Assembly: GCA_006535965.1 (NCBI GenBank)
Contig: QEAR01000079.1
Span: 31,433 to 95,432 of the forward strand
Length of the DNA: 64,000 bases
Source of the DNA: Spizellomyces sp. 'palustris'
Lineage: Eukaryota > Chytridiomycota > Chytridiomycetes > Spizellomycetales > Spizellomycetaceae
Direction of reading: 5' to 3'
The number at the start of each line of letters is the position of its first letter. Within the stretch, counting starts at the first letter, position 1. The position numbers and the translations under genes are program-made. Positions 1-11,186 of this stretch are shown here, in pieces. Below the pieces are notes generated by a model. The model had not been told where the DNA came from, searched no databases, and saw nothing but the letters and a program-made list of their open reading frames with translations.

Positions 1-1373
1 TGAACACGCCATTGCTTTGCAGTTTCGTCCTCGTACAAGACGTAAATTGGTCTCTTTTCATCGGGTATCTTCTTCTCTTCCTCAAGGATATGTCTAGGTC
101 ACATGATTGAGCACATTTGGAATTCACTCGCTATACCGAAACCACTTACAAGTGTTCCTTCCAAGGGCAAAAGTTATTGAGGATAAGAACATGCCCAGTT
201 GAGCTGACTTCGACCCTCTCCTCCAGCGCCTTCTCAACCAGTTCTCGTCCCGGAAGCCACGAGAGACCTATATAGCGAACCTATAGTCCAAGTCTCAAAA
301 ATCTGTCTGACACGACAATTCGCCTGCTTGAGGCACGCACCCTTTCCACAAATTCCGCTCCAACCATAGCGACTGCGGGGGCGGCATACGTCATTGATCG
401 AATAAAAGCATTTTTTTGCGGTGACTGGCAACTGACCAGCTTTTAAGAAACGCTCTTGGTAGTCTACGTTTTTCTCATTCCACCAAGGATTCAGCTTCGC
501 CACTCGTGAGCTCGCGTTCGTCGAATCGCGATACTTTGGTCTCACATCAGACGGATATTGGGACACGCCATTGTCAATCCCATCGAACTGTGAATAAACA
601 TTTCAGCTTCTACCGTACGTATTACTTAAAAAGAAGTGGTCGTACATACTGCAAGCACGAAATCGTCGTACACTTTCTGGTACACCACCGCCAGTTTGGG
701 ATCTGTGACTTCCCAACCTAAGACTTGGGCCACCACTTGTCTTCCAAAGTGCTTGTATACAAGCCCGGCAGATGAAAGTCTTGTGTGCAAACGTTCATTA
801 TCAACATTGCTTAGCGATGATCGCAAACCAGTAGCGTACTTAATGTCGTATTGGGGCCCAAACGTCTCAGTGAAACCACGTTGATGGTGGTCAAATCTGA
901 ATTGATCAGGGAGATATTCTCCTCCGACATCAACCACAATATCCGCTTTTGCAATGACAGCTGGATCACGGGAACGAACGATTTCTAAAGAATCGCTGAT
1001 CACTACCCGAAGATGATGAGATAATAAAAATTATACCTAGCATACCTGCATTCGCATATTCAGGTATCAGCCTGCGATGGTATCATTAGCATTATAATGG
1101 GCACCAATGCAGGTGATCTATCGGCGACAGGTTCGCCTCTCCTTGGCCTACCTGAGCATGGAAATTGCCAAAGACTCATCGGCATGAAAGCTGGTAGAAT
1201 AAACAAGTACATGTGGGCATTTTTGTGAGAGAGAAGGAGGATTCCAGTACGAACCTGCCGCTATGGGTTGTTATGACTTTCTGTGCACGAGATCGACATA
1301 CAGAAAAAGGCCTGGTCAGCTGTCGGGCAGGTAGGCGGAGGCGACGCAACAGAAATATCCGATTCGAAACCAT
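1..1373 (-). CDS. MYG1: MYG1 exonuclease family protein (UPF0160), C-terminus cut by window edge
   Basis: MYG1 proteins are DHH-like, metal-dependent 3'-5' exonucleases of nucleus and mitochondria that process RNA. Eight exons can be rebuilt on the minus strand: 1255-1373, 1152-1190, 1046-1071, 650-1002, 437-587, 341-372, 150-280 and 1-93. They stay in frame throughout. Visible signatures are THSGSFHADE (the metal-binding family start), VDVGGEY, FDHHQRGF, LSSAGLVY, DGIDNGV, LNPWWNE, SWLPGRELVE and CPWKEHL. The chosen start at 1373 gives a presequence rich in Arg with no acidic residue (begins MVSNRIFLLRRLRLPAR), typical of mitochondrial import. The third exon is only 26 nt. The protein runs off position 1 after the motif YVLYEDE, so the last part of the C-terminal domain is missing. 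Identification is firm; the exact start is inferred. Confidence 0.93.
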
Positions 1374-2043
1374 CCAAACAGGACAGAGGGTCAACCCCAT
1401 TACCTTGACTGTAGACATGCTGGTATTCTGATTGCAGCAAGTTTCCAACACAAGTGTCCCGAAAGTCTTTTGGATTTTGGACGATCTGAATCCATTTGCC
1501 CAATTATGGGTATCCGTCCGTATCTGGCAATGTGAATATACCAGCCACCCGCCTCCCGTTGCTTTTGATCTTTGCAAGTCCAGGTTTTTTGACGTTTGGC
1601 TGGGGATCATCGGTGATCTTTTCGTCCTTACCGACTTTGAGCAAAGCAGTTTATGAGTCTACGAAATGAGGTTGTCCTCATTACGACATGGGATGTGAAT
1701 GATCTTTAAGGTCATGGACCCGCCATGCACACGATTTGAAATTTGACTATTTGAGCGAGAAAAACGACCATTCATCTTAAGAGCATTTTCAGCCCGTCTC
1801 ATGCACCTGGCGAGAGATAGGCTTTCACTTGACCAAACTTGATTATATCATAAGCCCTTGCTTGTATGGCTGTTGGCAACAACCTCTCCAAACGCTAACC
1901 GTATCGTTGATTGGGAGTATGTGCTTCCTTTATTTTAGACTGCCCCAACAGATCGCTGCTTGGCATGAAAAGCACAGCTAGACCGAAAGTGCATATATCG
2001 GTTTTACAACGATGAAACCCGTTTTGCGTTGATAACGCTTTCC
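1374..2043. promoter_or_regulatory. Divergent intergenic region between MYG1 and the cNMP/F-box gene
   Basis: About 670 bp separate the inferred starts of two divergently transcribed genes, so both promoters must lie here unless one has further upstream exons. I see no clear TATA box, tRNA or repeat. Open frames on both strands (for example 1895-2161 minus) show no recognisable domain. Confidence 0.4.
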
Positions 2044-5000
2044 ATGTGGCTTCATCGATTACGGCATCATGATGCACGGGTCGCGTCGTTAACGCCGTAT
2101 GTCCAAAGGATGACCACTTGCGTTGAGCAAGTTGCCTCGTTTCTGCCACGCACCCCTGCACACGTTGAAGCCGGTAGACGAAAACAACAAAGCAGTACTA
2201 ATGGTCTACAGCTCCAAATGACGGCTCATCCCATGCCCTCCGCGATGACGCTGCTCCACCCCATGCTGCAAAGCAGCTCGCCAAAAGGGATCCGGCAAGA
2301 CTCAGGTTGGTAGAGCCGTCAAAAGTGCCTGCTAGTGTTGGGTCACCAGTAGAAACAGTAGAAGCACTATTCAAAGGCAGATTGTCAGTAAAGGCGTATT
2401 GTCAGTGCGTTAGTGGAATGGTTTGGGACGAGGCCTTTGGGTTATCAACCGACGCTTCTGCTTCCGGGGTGCTCAGTGTTGTCTGACGACATTGGAAAAG
2501 GCTGTAGATAATGGCTAATTATGTCTTCCGCCGCAACTTTCATTTTTCAGTCACTCCTTCTGGATCTCCTCCAGCCATTCCTGAAAGCGCTTCTCCCTTG
2601 TCAATGTCCGATTCCCTATCCAACATCTGCTTGCTCCCCTTTGCAGATCAGCTTTCAGACCTGCCGTCGGATCTGCAAAATATTCTATGGAATCTTCCCT
2701 TCTTTCCTCGAGATCGAGACGCAAGCGAAATTGCTGGGATTGATGAGTTTCTCAAGGATATCAGCCAAGTCATGCACATCCGCCACTTCTCACCCGGCGA
2801 CGTCATGATTCAGGAAGGTGAAAAGGCGCGAGCAATGTTTTTTGTGATAAAAGGTATGTTTTTTAATATGTCCTGAACCTTTAGCATTTGTGCTTTGACT
2901 TGACCAATTATACGTTTCGCCAGGTATCGTTAAGGTGATAAGCGAAGACGGAGAAATAAATTTCGCGGAACTCAGACCAGGATGCTACTGTATGTTCTCA
3001 AAGGTGTTCCTCCATCTCCTGGCAATCAACGCAGGTGGTATGACACTAAACATATTCTTGTAGTTGGCGAAATCGGAGTTCTTTTTAATATCAACCGGAC
3101 GGCCACCGTCACTGCGAAAACAAAATGCACACTAGCTGTTCTGACCTCTGACGACCTCGATCATAAACTGGTACGATACCCGCAAATTAATACCATCTTG
3201 CGGACTCAAGCAAATGAGCGATATGAGCAACTCAAACGCGAAATGGAAAAGGCGGGTCGAAGAAGGCGCTCGGAGTTGTCTGATAAATCTCACGAGATGC
3301 GAAAGGTATGAAGGGGTGAAGTTGTAACCTCTAGGGCACGATTTTTGACCCAGGAGCTTTATAGGAGTCGTCACATGGATCCTTACGCGAGCTTTCAGCG
3401 TCTCGAGCAGCCTCGCGGCGAACATCGGAGGAGACTAAACCATATATTCAAATGCCAGCAGAACCTATCCCTACACCAGGTCGGACATCATCTGACGATT
3501 TTACCACATCAGCTCTAGCAATTTCTGTGGATGCAGGATCTCCGCCACCCAGTAGTGGCGTGCCACTTTCTCCCACCTCTGACGGCGCTGGTCTACCTTC
3601 GCCTGCATCGAATTTTGTTGCACGCCATGGTGGACGACGACGTGCATCTGTCGCAGTGTGGTCAGATGACAGGTTGATGCAATTCGCCCAGAGCGCCAGT
3701 GAAAAATACGAACATGGGAAAGATAAACATGCTGCAGCCGTTTCATCCAATCTGCATCGTGCTGCGTCGGAGCTAGCCCTTAGAAAGACCGTCACGACCC
3801 CACCAGTTACGGAAATTCGCGAATTCGGTGTGTTTGGCCGTGATCTCATGGCAAGAATTCTCAGCCATCTCGACTTCCGTCAACGAATGCGTGTTAGACT
3901 TTGCAGCATGCACATTCTCCGACTTCTCCTGGACCCGCGAATGATGCTTACCACCGTCGTAGACCTCAGCCCGTGGCATAAGCGCATCGATGATAAGGTT
4001 ATATCGGACATTGTCTGCTTCTGCGGTCAGACGGTGCGGAGTCTGAGCTTGCGCAACTGCTGGGGAGTGACCGACAAAGGATTGGCTGCAATAGCTCATT
4101 ACGCAGCAGATGGCCTGGAAACATTGTGTTTAGCCAGTGTGTGGGATATTACCGACGGGGGGATCGCCAGTATGGCAAGAATGTGCTCGCATCTTAAGGA
4201 TCTTGATCTCAGCAACTGCCGGAAATTGAGCGATGCAGGGATATCGAGCATGCTGGATGCCTGCAGCAACATAGACACTCTCACGCTTTCTTATTGTAAG
4301 AACCTTACCGACGCGATTTTGGGACATTCTCGGTGGAAAACAGTGAGAAGGGTGAATATGCAACGATGGTAAGCTGGCATCGGACAACATCCACGGACGG
4401 GCTTGATTCTTACGTTTATTGTGCACGCAAACAATAGCACCGGCATATTTGATGCGGGATTCAGTAGGTGGGCCTCGCAGGCTGCTGAACCCGAGCAGGG
4501 GCGAATCTCGACCCAAACTGTTTCAGAGGCTGATGAGTTTACAGCGACTCTGGGAGCTGATCCTGTAACACAGATTGCAGAAGAGGTTGAGGAGGAAAGT
4601 TATGCTGAAGATGACTTTATGGACGTCGATGAGAGTGATCCATTCTATATAGCTGGCCCGCCAAGAACGCCGTCGTCATCATTTCATCAAGTTACGGCCT
4701 CTTCCTTCGCACTGCAAGAGCTCATTCTCAGCGACTGCTCGTTCCTAACTGATGCCACTGTAGCGGCCATCGCTGCCAGCTGCCACAACCTTCAAATACT
4801 TTCCCTTTCATTTTGCTGTGCTGTGACTGAGGATTTTGCTGAGCATCTTTCTGTTGGTTGCCCACAGCTCCGGGCACTGGACATGTCTTTCTGTGGAACG
4901 GCTGTCACAGACGCAAGCCTCGGTGTCCTAGCACGAGGTCTCCGATGTTTGGAGCGGTTAAGCATTCGCGGCTGCGTACAGGTGACGGAGAAGGGAATTA

Positions 5001-5218
5001 CCTATCTTGCAAGGTACGCACGTCGTCTGCGGATGCTGAACGTTAGCCAGTGCAAAAATGTAAATGAGCAGCTGGTGGAAAAGACCGGGAGAGGGTGGAG
5101 GCTATTGACCTGCCAAGGGTTGGTGGAAGTGGATGAGGCGAATTTCCGGCTGAATGGAGGAAAAGTGATTGGGAAGGGCTTAGGGAGAAAAGAAAGGGCC
5201 AGAGCCTCGACTGCATGA
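2044..5218 (+). CDS. Cyclic nucleotide-binding domain + F-box + leucine-rich repeat protein
   Basis: Probable SCF-type ubiquitin ligase adaptor with a cNMP-sensing front end. Exons: 2044-2173, 2212-2475, 2551-2853, 2924-2989, 3064-3305, 3365-4368, 4438-5218; they sum to 930 codons. The CNB domain lies near residues 181-295. Its phosphate-binding cassette FGEIGVLFNINRTATV has the conserved Glu and Arg, so ligand binding looks possible. A Ser/Pro-rich linker follows. The F-box (EIREFGVFGRDLMARILSHL, about residues 485-530) is followed by AMN1-type LRRs of about 26 residues with LSLRNC, LDLSNC, LTLSYC, LILSDC and LSIRGC cores. An acidic insert sits between the first three and the later repeats. 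The first two exons are inferred from splice signals only: the tttttcag acceptor at 2550 and the branch-like ctaat support them, but the 38-nt first intron is very short. A fallback start is 2511. Domains are certain; substrate and ligand are unknown. Confidence 0.85.
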
Positions 5219-5562
5219 TATTCTCATTTTTCAAAATCCAATCAATATTTTGCATAAAGCGTAATTCCGCAGCATTTTAAGATCCATGAGTCTGTTATCT
5301 TAGCAAGTCACAAGTAGATTATTCGGAGCTTTTCAAAGCTTGCCTCTGCATATTCCTGCCTGACGAGGAAGACCGTGCGGGGGAGGTGCTTTGTTTACGA
5401 TCGATGATCCTGCAAGTGCAAAGTGAGCGACGCGTCGCCGGCAATTTTACGTAGAGGGGCGGAGTAAACAAACTTTGACGGCTCTTGGTGTCCACTTTGG
5501 ACTTGAACGAGTTGATCCACTGCAGGAGCATCTTGACCGCCAAGTAACCGACAGGCACCACG
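5219..5562. other. Intergenic region upstream of the AP180 gene
   Basis: 344 bp between the stop of the F-box/LRR gene and the first AP180 exon. It must hold the 3' end of one gene and the promoter of the next. No repeat, RNA gene or convincing coding exon seen. Confidence 0.4.
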
Positions 5563-8228
5563 ATGGAGAGATCTGTGAATAAGCTGACTTCTAAAAAGGT
5601 CAAGCCGCTTAAACCAAAGCATGTGCAGAGTAAGTTGCCTATAGGAGTGTTCATAATCAGTAGACTGGTTGGGTGCGTCCGGTTGAAAGAGCGAGAGCAC
5701 ATTTTATGCCCAATTGTATTCCGCAACTTGGGAAGAATGCGCTCGTCGCCTGAATGTGGTGCTTATCCTGCGGTTATGTGAAAGTAGTTGCTAACGTGGT
5801 ACACTATCGCTGCATTTTCGTCATACAGTTCTCACGGGCGCCTCATGGCAGCGAGAGATACCAATTTCCGAGCTGTTCCGTTGCATCAATCACAGATTGA
5901 GGGAAAACCACTGGGTGGTGAGTTTCTCCAACGTTTTGTCGATTACGATGTTATGGTATCTTAAAGGTTCTGAGCGTGAAATTTTGATCCTTTTCGACAG
6001 ATTGCGTTTAAAGCGTTGATTACGGTCCACATACTGATGCGAGAAGGGGCAACAGACCGAGTGATTGGATTCGTTGCTAGCAACGCTGGCATGTTGAATA
6101 TGTCAAACTTTCGGGATCGAACAAATACTCCAGTTGGTATGTACCGCTTATCTTCACGGTTTCATAAACATACTCACCCGAAATCTGTAGGATATCAGCA
6201 ATCTAAGAACCTTCGTTCGTACGCGTTGTATCTTGAAGAGAAGGTCGTTGGATATCGAGAGATCAAAGTGGACTTTGTCCGATCGAAGCCAGAAATGATT
6301 GCGCGTCTTCGCTCCTTGCCGGTTGAAGATGGCCTGCTCAAAGAAGTGGAGCTGCTCCAAAGGCAAATCAATGCCTTGTTAAGCTGTACAGTAAGTGCCT
6401 ATACAATTTCGCTAAGCGCAAACCCATTTAAGAGGCTGATTTGTCAATTATCCTTTTAGTTTTATTTGGAAGAGATCGACAATGTCGTGACACTTCAGGC
6501 GTTCAGGCTACTTATCGGTGATATGATGGCTTTATTCCATTTGCTGAACGAAGCTGTTATTCGCATACTAAGTATGCATGAGCCTCGTGATTCACGGCAG
6601 GCTTTACTTGGTTAACTCTCCACTGGTGCTAGGTGAATACTTTGAAATGTCAAAAACCGATGCTACTCGAGCCCTGCAGATTTATAAAAACTTTGCCACT
6701 CAAACCACGAAAACGGTCGAGTTTTTTGACATTGCTAGAAGATTGAGACACGCGCTTGGCCTGGAAGTCCCGGATTTTAAACATGTAAAACTCTCCACTT
6801 TCCCTTACTTCCTTACTTACGACATATTCAACGTATGACGGACAAAATTCTTTATAGGCACCGATATCTTTGGCAGGTGCATTGGAGGAGTATTTGAAAG
6901 CACCGGACTTTGAAGCCCAGCGTCTAGCATACAAGGAGAAGAAGGCCAATAAGAATTCAGAAACAACTAAACCCACAGGTAATCTTTCCATGCATCAAAC
7001 AAGCGCTGCAGCAGTCGTAACCATCTTTCATGTCCGAAGGGACAAGGGAGCCGCAGAACTCTGTCCCTCCCAAAAAGCAGGAAGAGCCGGGAATCGACTT
7101 CTTTTCGAGCTTGGATGAGGAGCTGAATGCTCTCAATTCACCATCAGTCCAAGCACAGTACGATAGTTCGGATGCATTCGGGTCCTACTGGGTACCAAAT
7201 ACCGCGAACAATCCGTTTGGCCCTGGGGGACATCATGACACAAACCCGTTTGCGGTCAAACAACAGGAACTTCAAAAGCAAACACAGGATATCAATAACC
7301 AGCTTGCCCTCTTACAAGCGGGCCTGTCAACGCTTACACAGCCATCTCCATCCAATCAGTTGGTACTGGGGAATCAATCTTTCCCACTGCTACAGTCTAG
7401 CGCTTCCCCCTTTGGGGCATCTCAGTCGCAACAAGCAGACGACAATGCGTTCACAGTGGAAAATGTGTTTGGGAACCCGAATGTGTTTGCTAATACCGGA
7501 ATGGGACAATCCAGTCAGGGTTTGGGTGGCGCGTTCGGCGCTGCACAAACATCTCAACCTAACCAGAGTAGCTCCGACCCATTTGCTAGTCTTACGGTCA
7601 TTCAGCAAAGGTCTCAAAATCCAACCCTCGATCCGTTCAATCTGAGCCGTCCAGTCAGCATCATCAGTCAGGCTTCCCCGCACAACCCGTTCGGTCCGCC
7701 ATCGTCCACAATGAGCAGTTTGCAGCAACCGACAGTGAGACCAGCGCCCCTCCAACCGCAGTTGAGCAATCCTGTACTAGGACAGTCTAATTACGTAGCA
7801 ACCACCAATATGCCTGGGTCGTTCAGTATGTTTGGAAACAGTGGAAGCAATCTACTCTCAATATCTGCCGCGACACAAAAGAGTTCTTATCCGATTGGCG
7901 GAAGTTCAACTGGAGCTGTGGGAATGGGTGCTCTCGGGCATGTTGGCGTGATAGGGAACCCAGGTTTTAGCACTAGCACTCCGGCGTTCAATCCATTTAC
8001 GCAAACAGGCGCATCTCCGGGTCCGGCATCGGCACAACCTCGACCTGCCTTCAACCCTTTCGCTCCAACAGGCAGTGGAGGAACGGATAACTCATTTGGT
8101 GCATACCAGCCTACTCCCAACCAGCAGCAGGTTAGAGGCAGCAAACTTGAAATCTTGCATCACTTCAAACTGACTGGATATTTGTTCATCAACAGACGGT
8201 TTTCAATCACAACTCATCGCTCATCTAA
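5563..8228 (+). CDS. ANTH-domain clathrin adaptor (AP180/CALM, yeast Yap1801/1802 family)
   Basis: Binds PtdIns(4,5)P2 and clathrin at the plasma membrane and helps build endocytic coats. Exons 5563-5629, 5829-5917, 6001-6136, 6191-6390, 6460-6571, 6633-6784, 6858-6978, 7040-8130 and 8196-8228 give 666 residues in frame. Residues 1-290 form the ANTH fold: KVKPLKPKHVQ near the start is the lipid-binding lysine segment, followed by ENHWVIAFKALITVHILMR, YLEEKV and EVELLQRQINALL. The C-terminal half is disordered, Gln/Ser/Pro-rich, and carries many NPF motifs (NNPFGPG, TNPFAV, HNPFGP, FNPFT, FNPFAP), which recruit EH-domain proteins such as Eps15/Ede1. The acceptor at 7039 is ccgAAG after a gtaacc branch site. 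The 3' end is inferred: reading on past 8130 would add an unlikely hydrophobic tail, while splicing to 8196 ends the protein neatly. Family confident, last two junctions less so. Confidence 0.9.
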
Positions 8229-8445
8229 CTCCGATTATAAAGTTATACTCCCTTTGGTATATTTCCATCGTCTTCTGCTTGGAGCCTCATTCATTATTTG
8301 TAATGCAGACAATATATTTCTACTGCACCTTGAGGTCACTCTCGGTATTATAATGGCTAAGTAACCACAAGAGGTGCTCACATGTTTTGCAAACCATACA
8401 TTCAAAAGTACAAGTCCAGATATCACGGCGGCAAAGCGGCCAGTT

Positions 8446-9980
8446 TCAGAATTCTTGTAGGAGCATTCCCGTCAAATCAGGAGGCATTAGAAGCGGGTAA
8501 TCCACTTGCATCTGGAAGGCTTCCAGCATTGCTTTTCGGAAGATGACGTACTTCGGGTCGTCAAATTCTAAAGATCCGCAGACGTTCATATGATGTAGTG
8601 TTACAATATGCTTAGGCGCACCACGTACCTTCACTGTCCCATTCAAAGTCCGTAGGAAACAGGCCACTTGAAGAGCGTGGAAAACATGTTACCGTATGAT
8701 CTGTACTCATTTCATGTGTCGCTTTGTTGATGTCCTTTGTAGGTTGGCGGAGATCAGGAAGGGAGCCTGATGGCCTTCGCGAAGGCATCTTAGGTGATTC
8801 GAATGAACGGACTGTAGATGATGGGGACAAGGAGGAAACTTTGGGCGTGGAGGAGGACCTAGTCATGGGATTGTAGGCGGTTGTGGTGGTGGCCGAGGAA
8901 GACAAAAGATTGAGCAGCGTATCGGATGGTGGCGTCATAGATGCTATAGCACATTTTAATGTATTAGTCTCAGGCGTGGACGCAGCAGATTTTTTCTGTA
9001 ATATACCTGACGAAGCTGCCCGGCGCCTGCTTTCAACCAGTCCATGTGCTGCGGCTGCGCTCATCGGCTTTGCTGGTCGTTGACCTGGTGCTAGAGCGGG
9101 TACTATAGTTCATGCACATATTAGTGCATTTCTGGGCAAGTGTTGGCCACCCGATGGTACGCATACCAGCTGTATCCCTCCCAGGCCCGGTTGCACCGTG
9201 CATGACAGGAGCGGTTCGTAAGGCGTCCGAGGCATTCGATACGACAACTGCTTGCCTCACACCGGTTGCATTAGCTTGTTGTACCCCTACTGCACTAGGT
9301 ACTGCATGCCTAACTAATGTTTTTGGCTGAACCACAACCATCCGCTGAGGTTGATCCTGCGGTAGGGGTGGTCTGAGTAGTGGCGGCGCAGGGGTAGGTT
9401 TATTTTCCCCAAAAAATATTCGAGCCGCTTCAATAGGACTTTGGATGACCTCCTCTTGCTTTCGCGGAAAAGGAGAACGGGGTGAATTCCCTTCGCTGGG
9501 GACAGTGGTATCAAACGGCGACGTTGGGGATGCACTGCTGCATCTGTCAAATGGAGAGCGAGGACTTCCTGTATTTGCAATTGACCTTGTATTATCATCT
9601 AGCGCCTGGATCCGAGGTGGGATACCGGAGTTTGAACGAGGTATTCCAATACGTAGCTCGGTAGATGTCCCCAAGGACGCCCAGGGCGGTCTAGGCGGCG
9701 CCAATTCGAAATCACTTTCAGAAGAAGTAGGAGGGTTCTTTGAGAATGACGGAGTAGTCGAAGGGGCTACCGTTTGATTACTACTTCGTGCGAATGGGGA
9801 CATTGGCTTAGGAGCGCTGGTGTTGGGCTCAAAAGCAGTAACGCCCACCGGCACTGGCGGTGCCCCCCACACGATTCCTTTCTGAGAAAAAAGTACGTGA
9901 GATATATCAACGACCTTTGAGTCTCTTTGCCCGTTGTCTATTACTGTTATTTTCACACCTGTGGATCGTTCATCATCCAA
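8446..9980 (-). CDS. Unrecognised disordered Ser/Pro-rich protein with a compact C-terminus
   Basis: I do not recognise this family. Three exons (9167-9980, 8693-9090, 8446-8628) join to 464 residues; the first intron has a cactaat branch site, the second ends in gtgAAG. The first 50 residues look folded (ITVIDNGQ, VVDISHVLF, IVWGAP). Residues 55-400 are low complexity with many minimal proline-directed phosphorylation sites and three related SPRSPF/SPTSPF motifs. The last 60 residues (HIVTLHHMNVCGSLEF, then FQMQVDYPLLMPPDL) look globular again and may be the conserved part. It converges with the AP180 gene (217 bp apart) and its start is 228 bp from the DinB-like gene start, so those two probably share a promoter region. 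Function unknown; a signalling scaffold would be a guess. Confidence 0.7.
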
Positions 9981-10208
9981 TTTGCTTCATGCCAGACCTT
10001 CACCGTGAGGTGCGAACAGGTCCAGAATGACCGCTTACTTGATGAGCTTTGGTAAGCGATTGGCAGCACGTGACTAACGCGCTCACCTGACATGGATGAT
10101 CGTCATCAGCGCGAGTTCCTCGCCTCCCATGGGCTCTCACCGAACACCATCGACACTAGCGCCAGTTAGCTCGTTCACTTCCTTCGTGCCAACAGTATTG
10201 AAAGACTA

Positions 10209-11117
10209 ATGAGCGACACCGTACTTTTTGATCATGAGAAAGAGGTAGCAGCAGAGGTATACGATGCTGCCCTTCGCTTGCTTCGGCAATACACAGACTT
10301 CTTGAACGCACTTGCAGCGGAAAACTTGCGGTCGTATACGGCTATATCAACATACGTGCCGGGATCAACAATTGGAAAAGTAATGTTTTTTGCAATCGTA
10401 CGATATGAGTAGGCCTAACGACTGGACTTCTAGCATGTTCGGCATGTTCTCGATCATTTCCGGATACTGTTGAGAGATACGAGTAATCAAGCGGAGGCTG
10501 TACGTCAAGTCAAGCAAGCACAGGGTATACATGATGATGACTCACCGGAGAATGGAACGGAAATAGTGGATGGTGCGCGGGGTGCTATAAAGGTGAACTA
10601 CGATGAACGACAGCGCGACGTAAGTGATCATGTCGACATCACTCTACTGGATCCAGGGATGAATAGCAAGTTTAGCCCCAAGTGGAACAGGATCCGTATG
10701 CAGCCCTTGCCTCTATTGAAGAAATTCGGCAATCGCTACTTCGAATAGCCGCTTCCAAAATGCGCCTGGACACGCATGTTGCCCTGGAAGCAACGCTGAA
10801 TCCACGCAAGCAGGATGTTCCGTTCAGCTCCAGTTTTGGGCGAGAGCTCTGGTTTGTACGTATCAGGGCGGCATCGTTCTGGTTATTGACAAAAGTTTAT
10901 GCGGCTATGTATTGCAGGTTTGCCACCACGCTATACACCACGCGGCCTTGCAACGTGCCATTTGCGTCGAAGTAAGCCAACGAAAGTCCAGCGCTTCGAA
11001 GCGTGTGCTTCGCTAACATACTGTCCCACTCAGTATAATATCCCAGTCTCAGACGATTTTGGCGTCGCGCCATCAACTGTCAAGCATCACTTGCAACATG
11101 AGAAAGCCGAACAATAG
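10209..11117 (+). CDS. DinB/YfiT-like four-helix-bundle protein
   Basis: Belongs to the DinB-like superfamily: small four-helix proteins with a His triad that binds a metal; bacterial relatives include thiol S-transferases, but eukaryotic roles are largely unknown. Five exons (10209-10379, 10434-10619, 10691-10855, 10918-10971, 11034-11117) give 219 residues. The family landmarks are HVRHVLDHFRILL in helix 2, YDERQRDDPYAAL in the middle, FGRELWFVCHHAIHHAAL for the metal-binding helix and DFGVAPSTVKHH near the end. The metal-ligand histidines are present in both motifs, so the site looks intact. The end of the gene is only 69 bp from the end of RPP30 on the opposite strand. Confidence 0.82.
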
Positions 11118-11186
11118 GTTATTGTCGCAGGGTGAAATCCTGAACAGACATGTTTATTTGGCATTGTGTGCTATATACAAATGCAG

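Noticed and set aside
1895-2161. Minus-strand frame with a stretch resembling a kinase subdomain (DICTFGLAVLF)
   Set aside because: No catalytic loop or DFG motif nearby on either side, short frame, and it overlaps the inferred first exon of the opposite-strand gene.
8131-8364. Read-through C-terminus of the AP180 gene
   Set aside because: It would add a hydrophobic/basic tail not seen in the family; a good donor, ctgac branch site and acceptor give a clean end at 8228.
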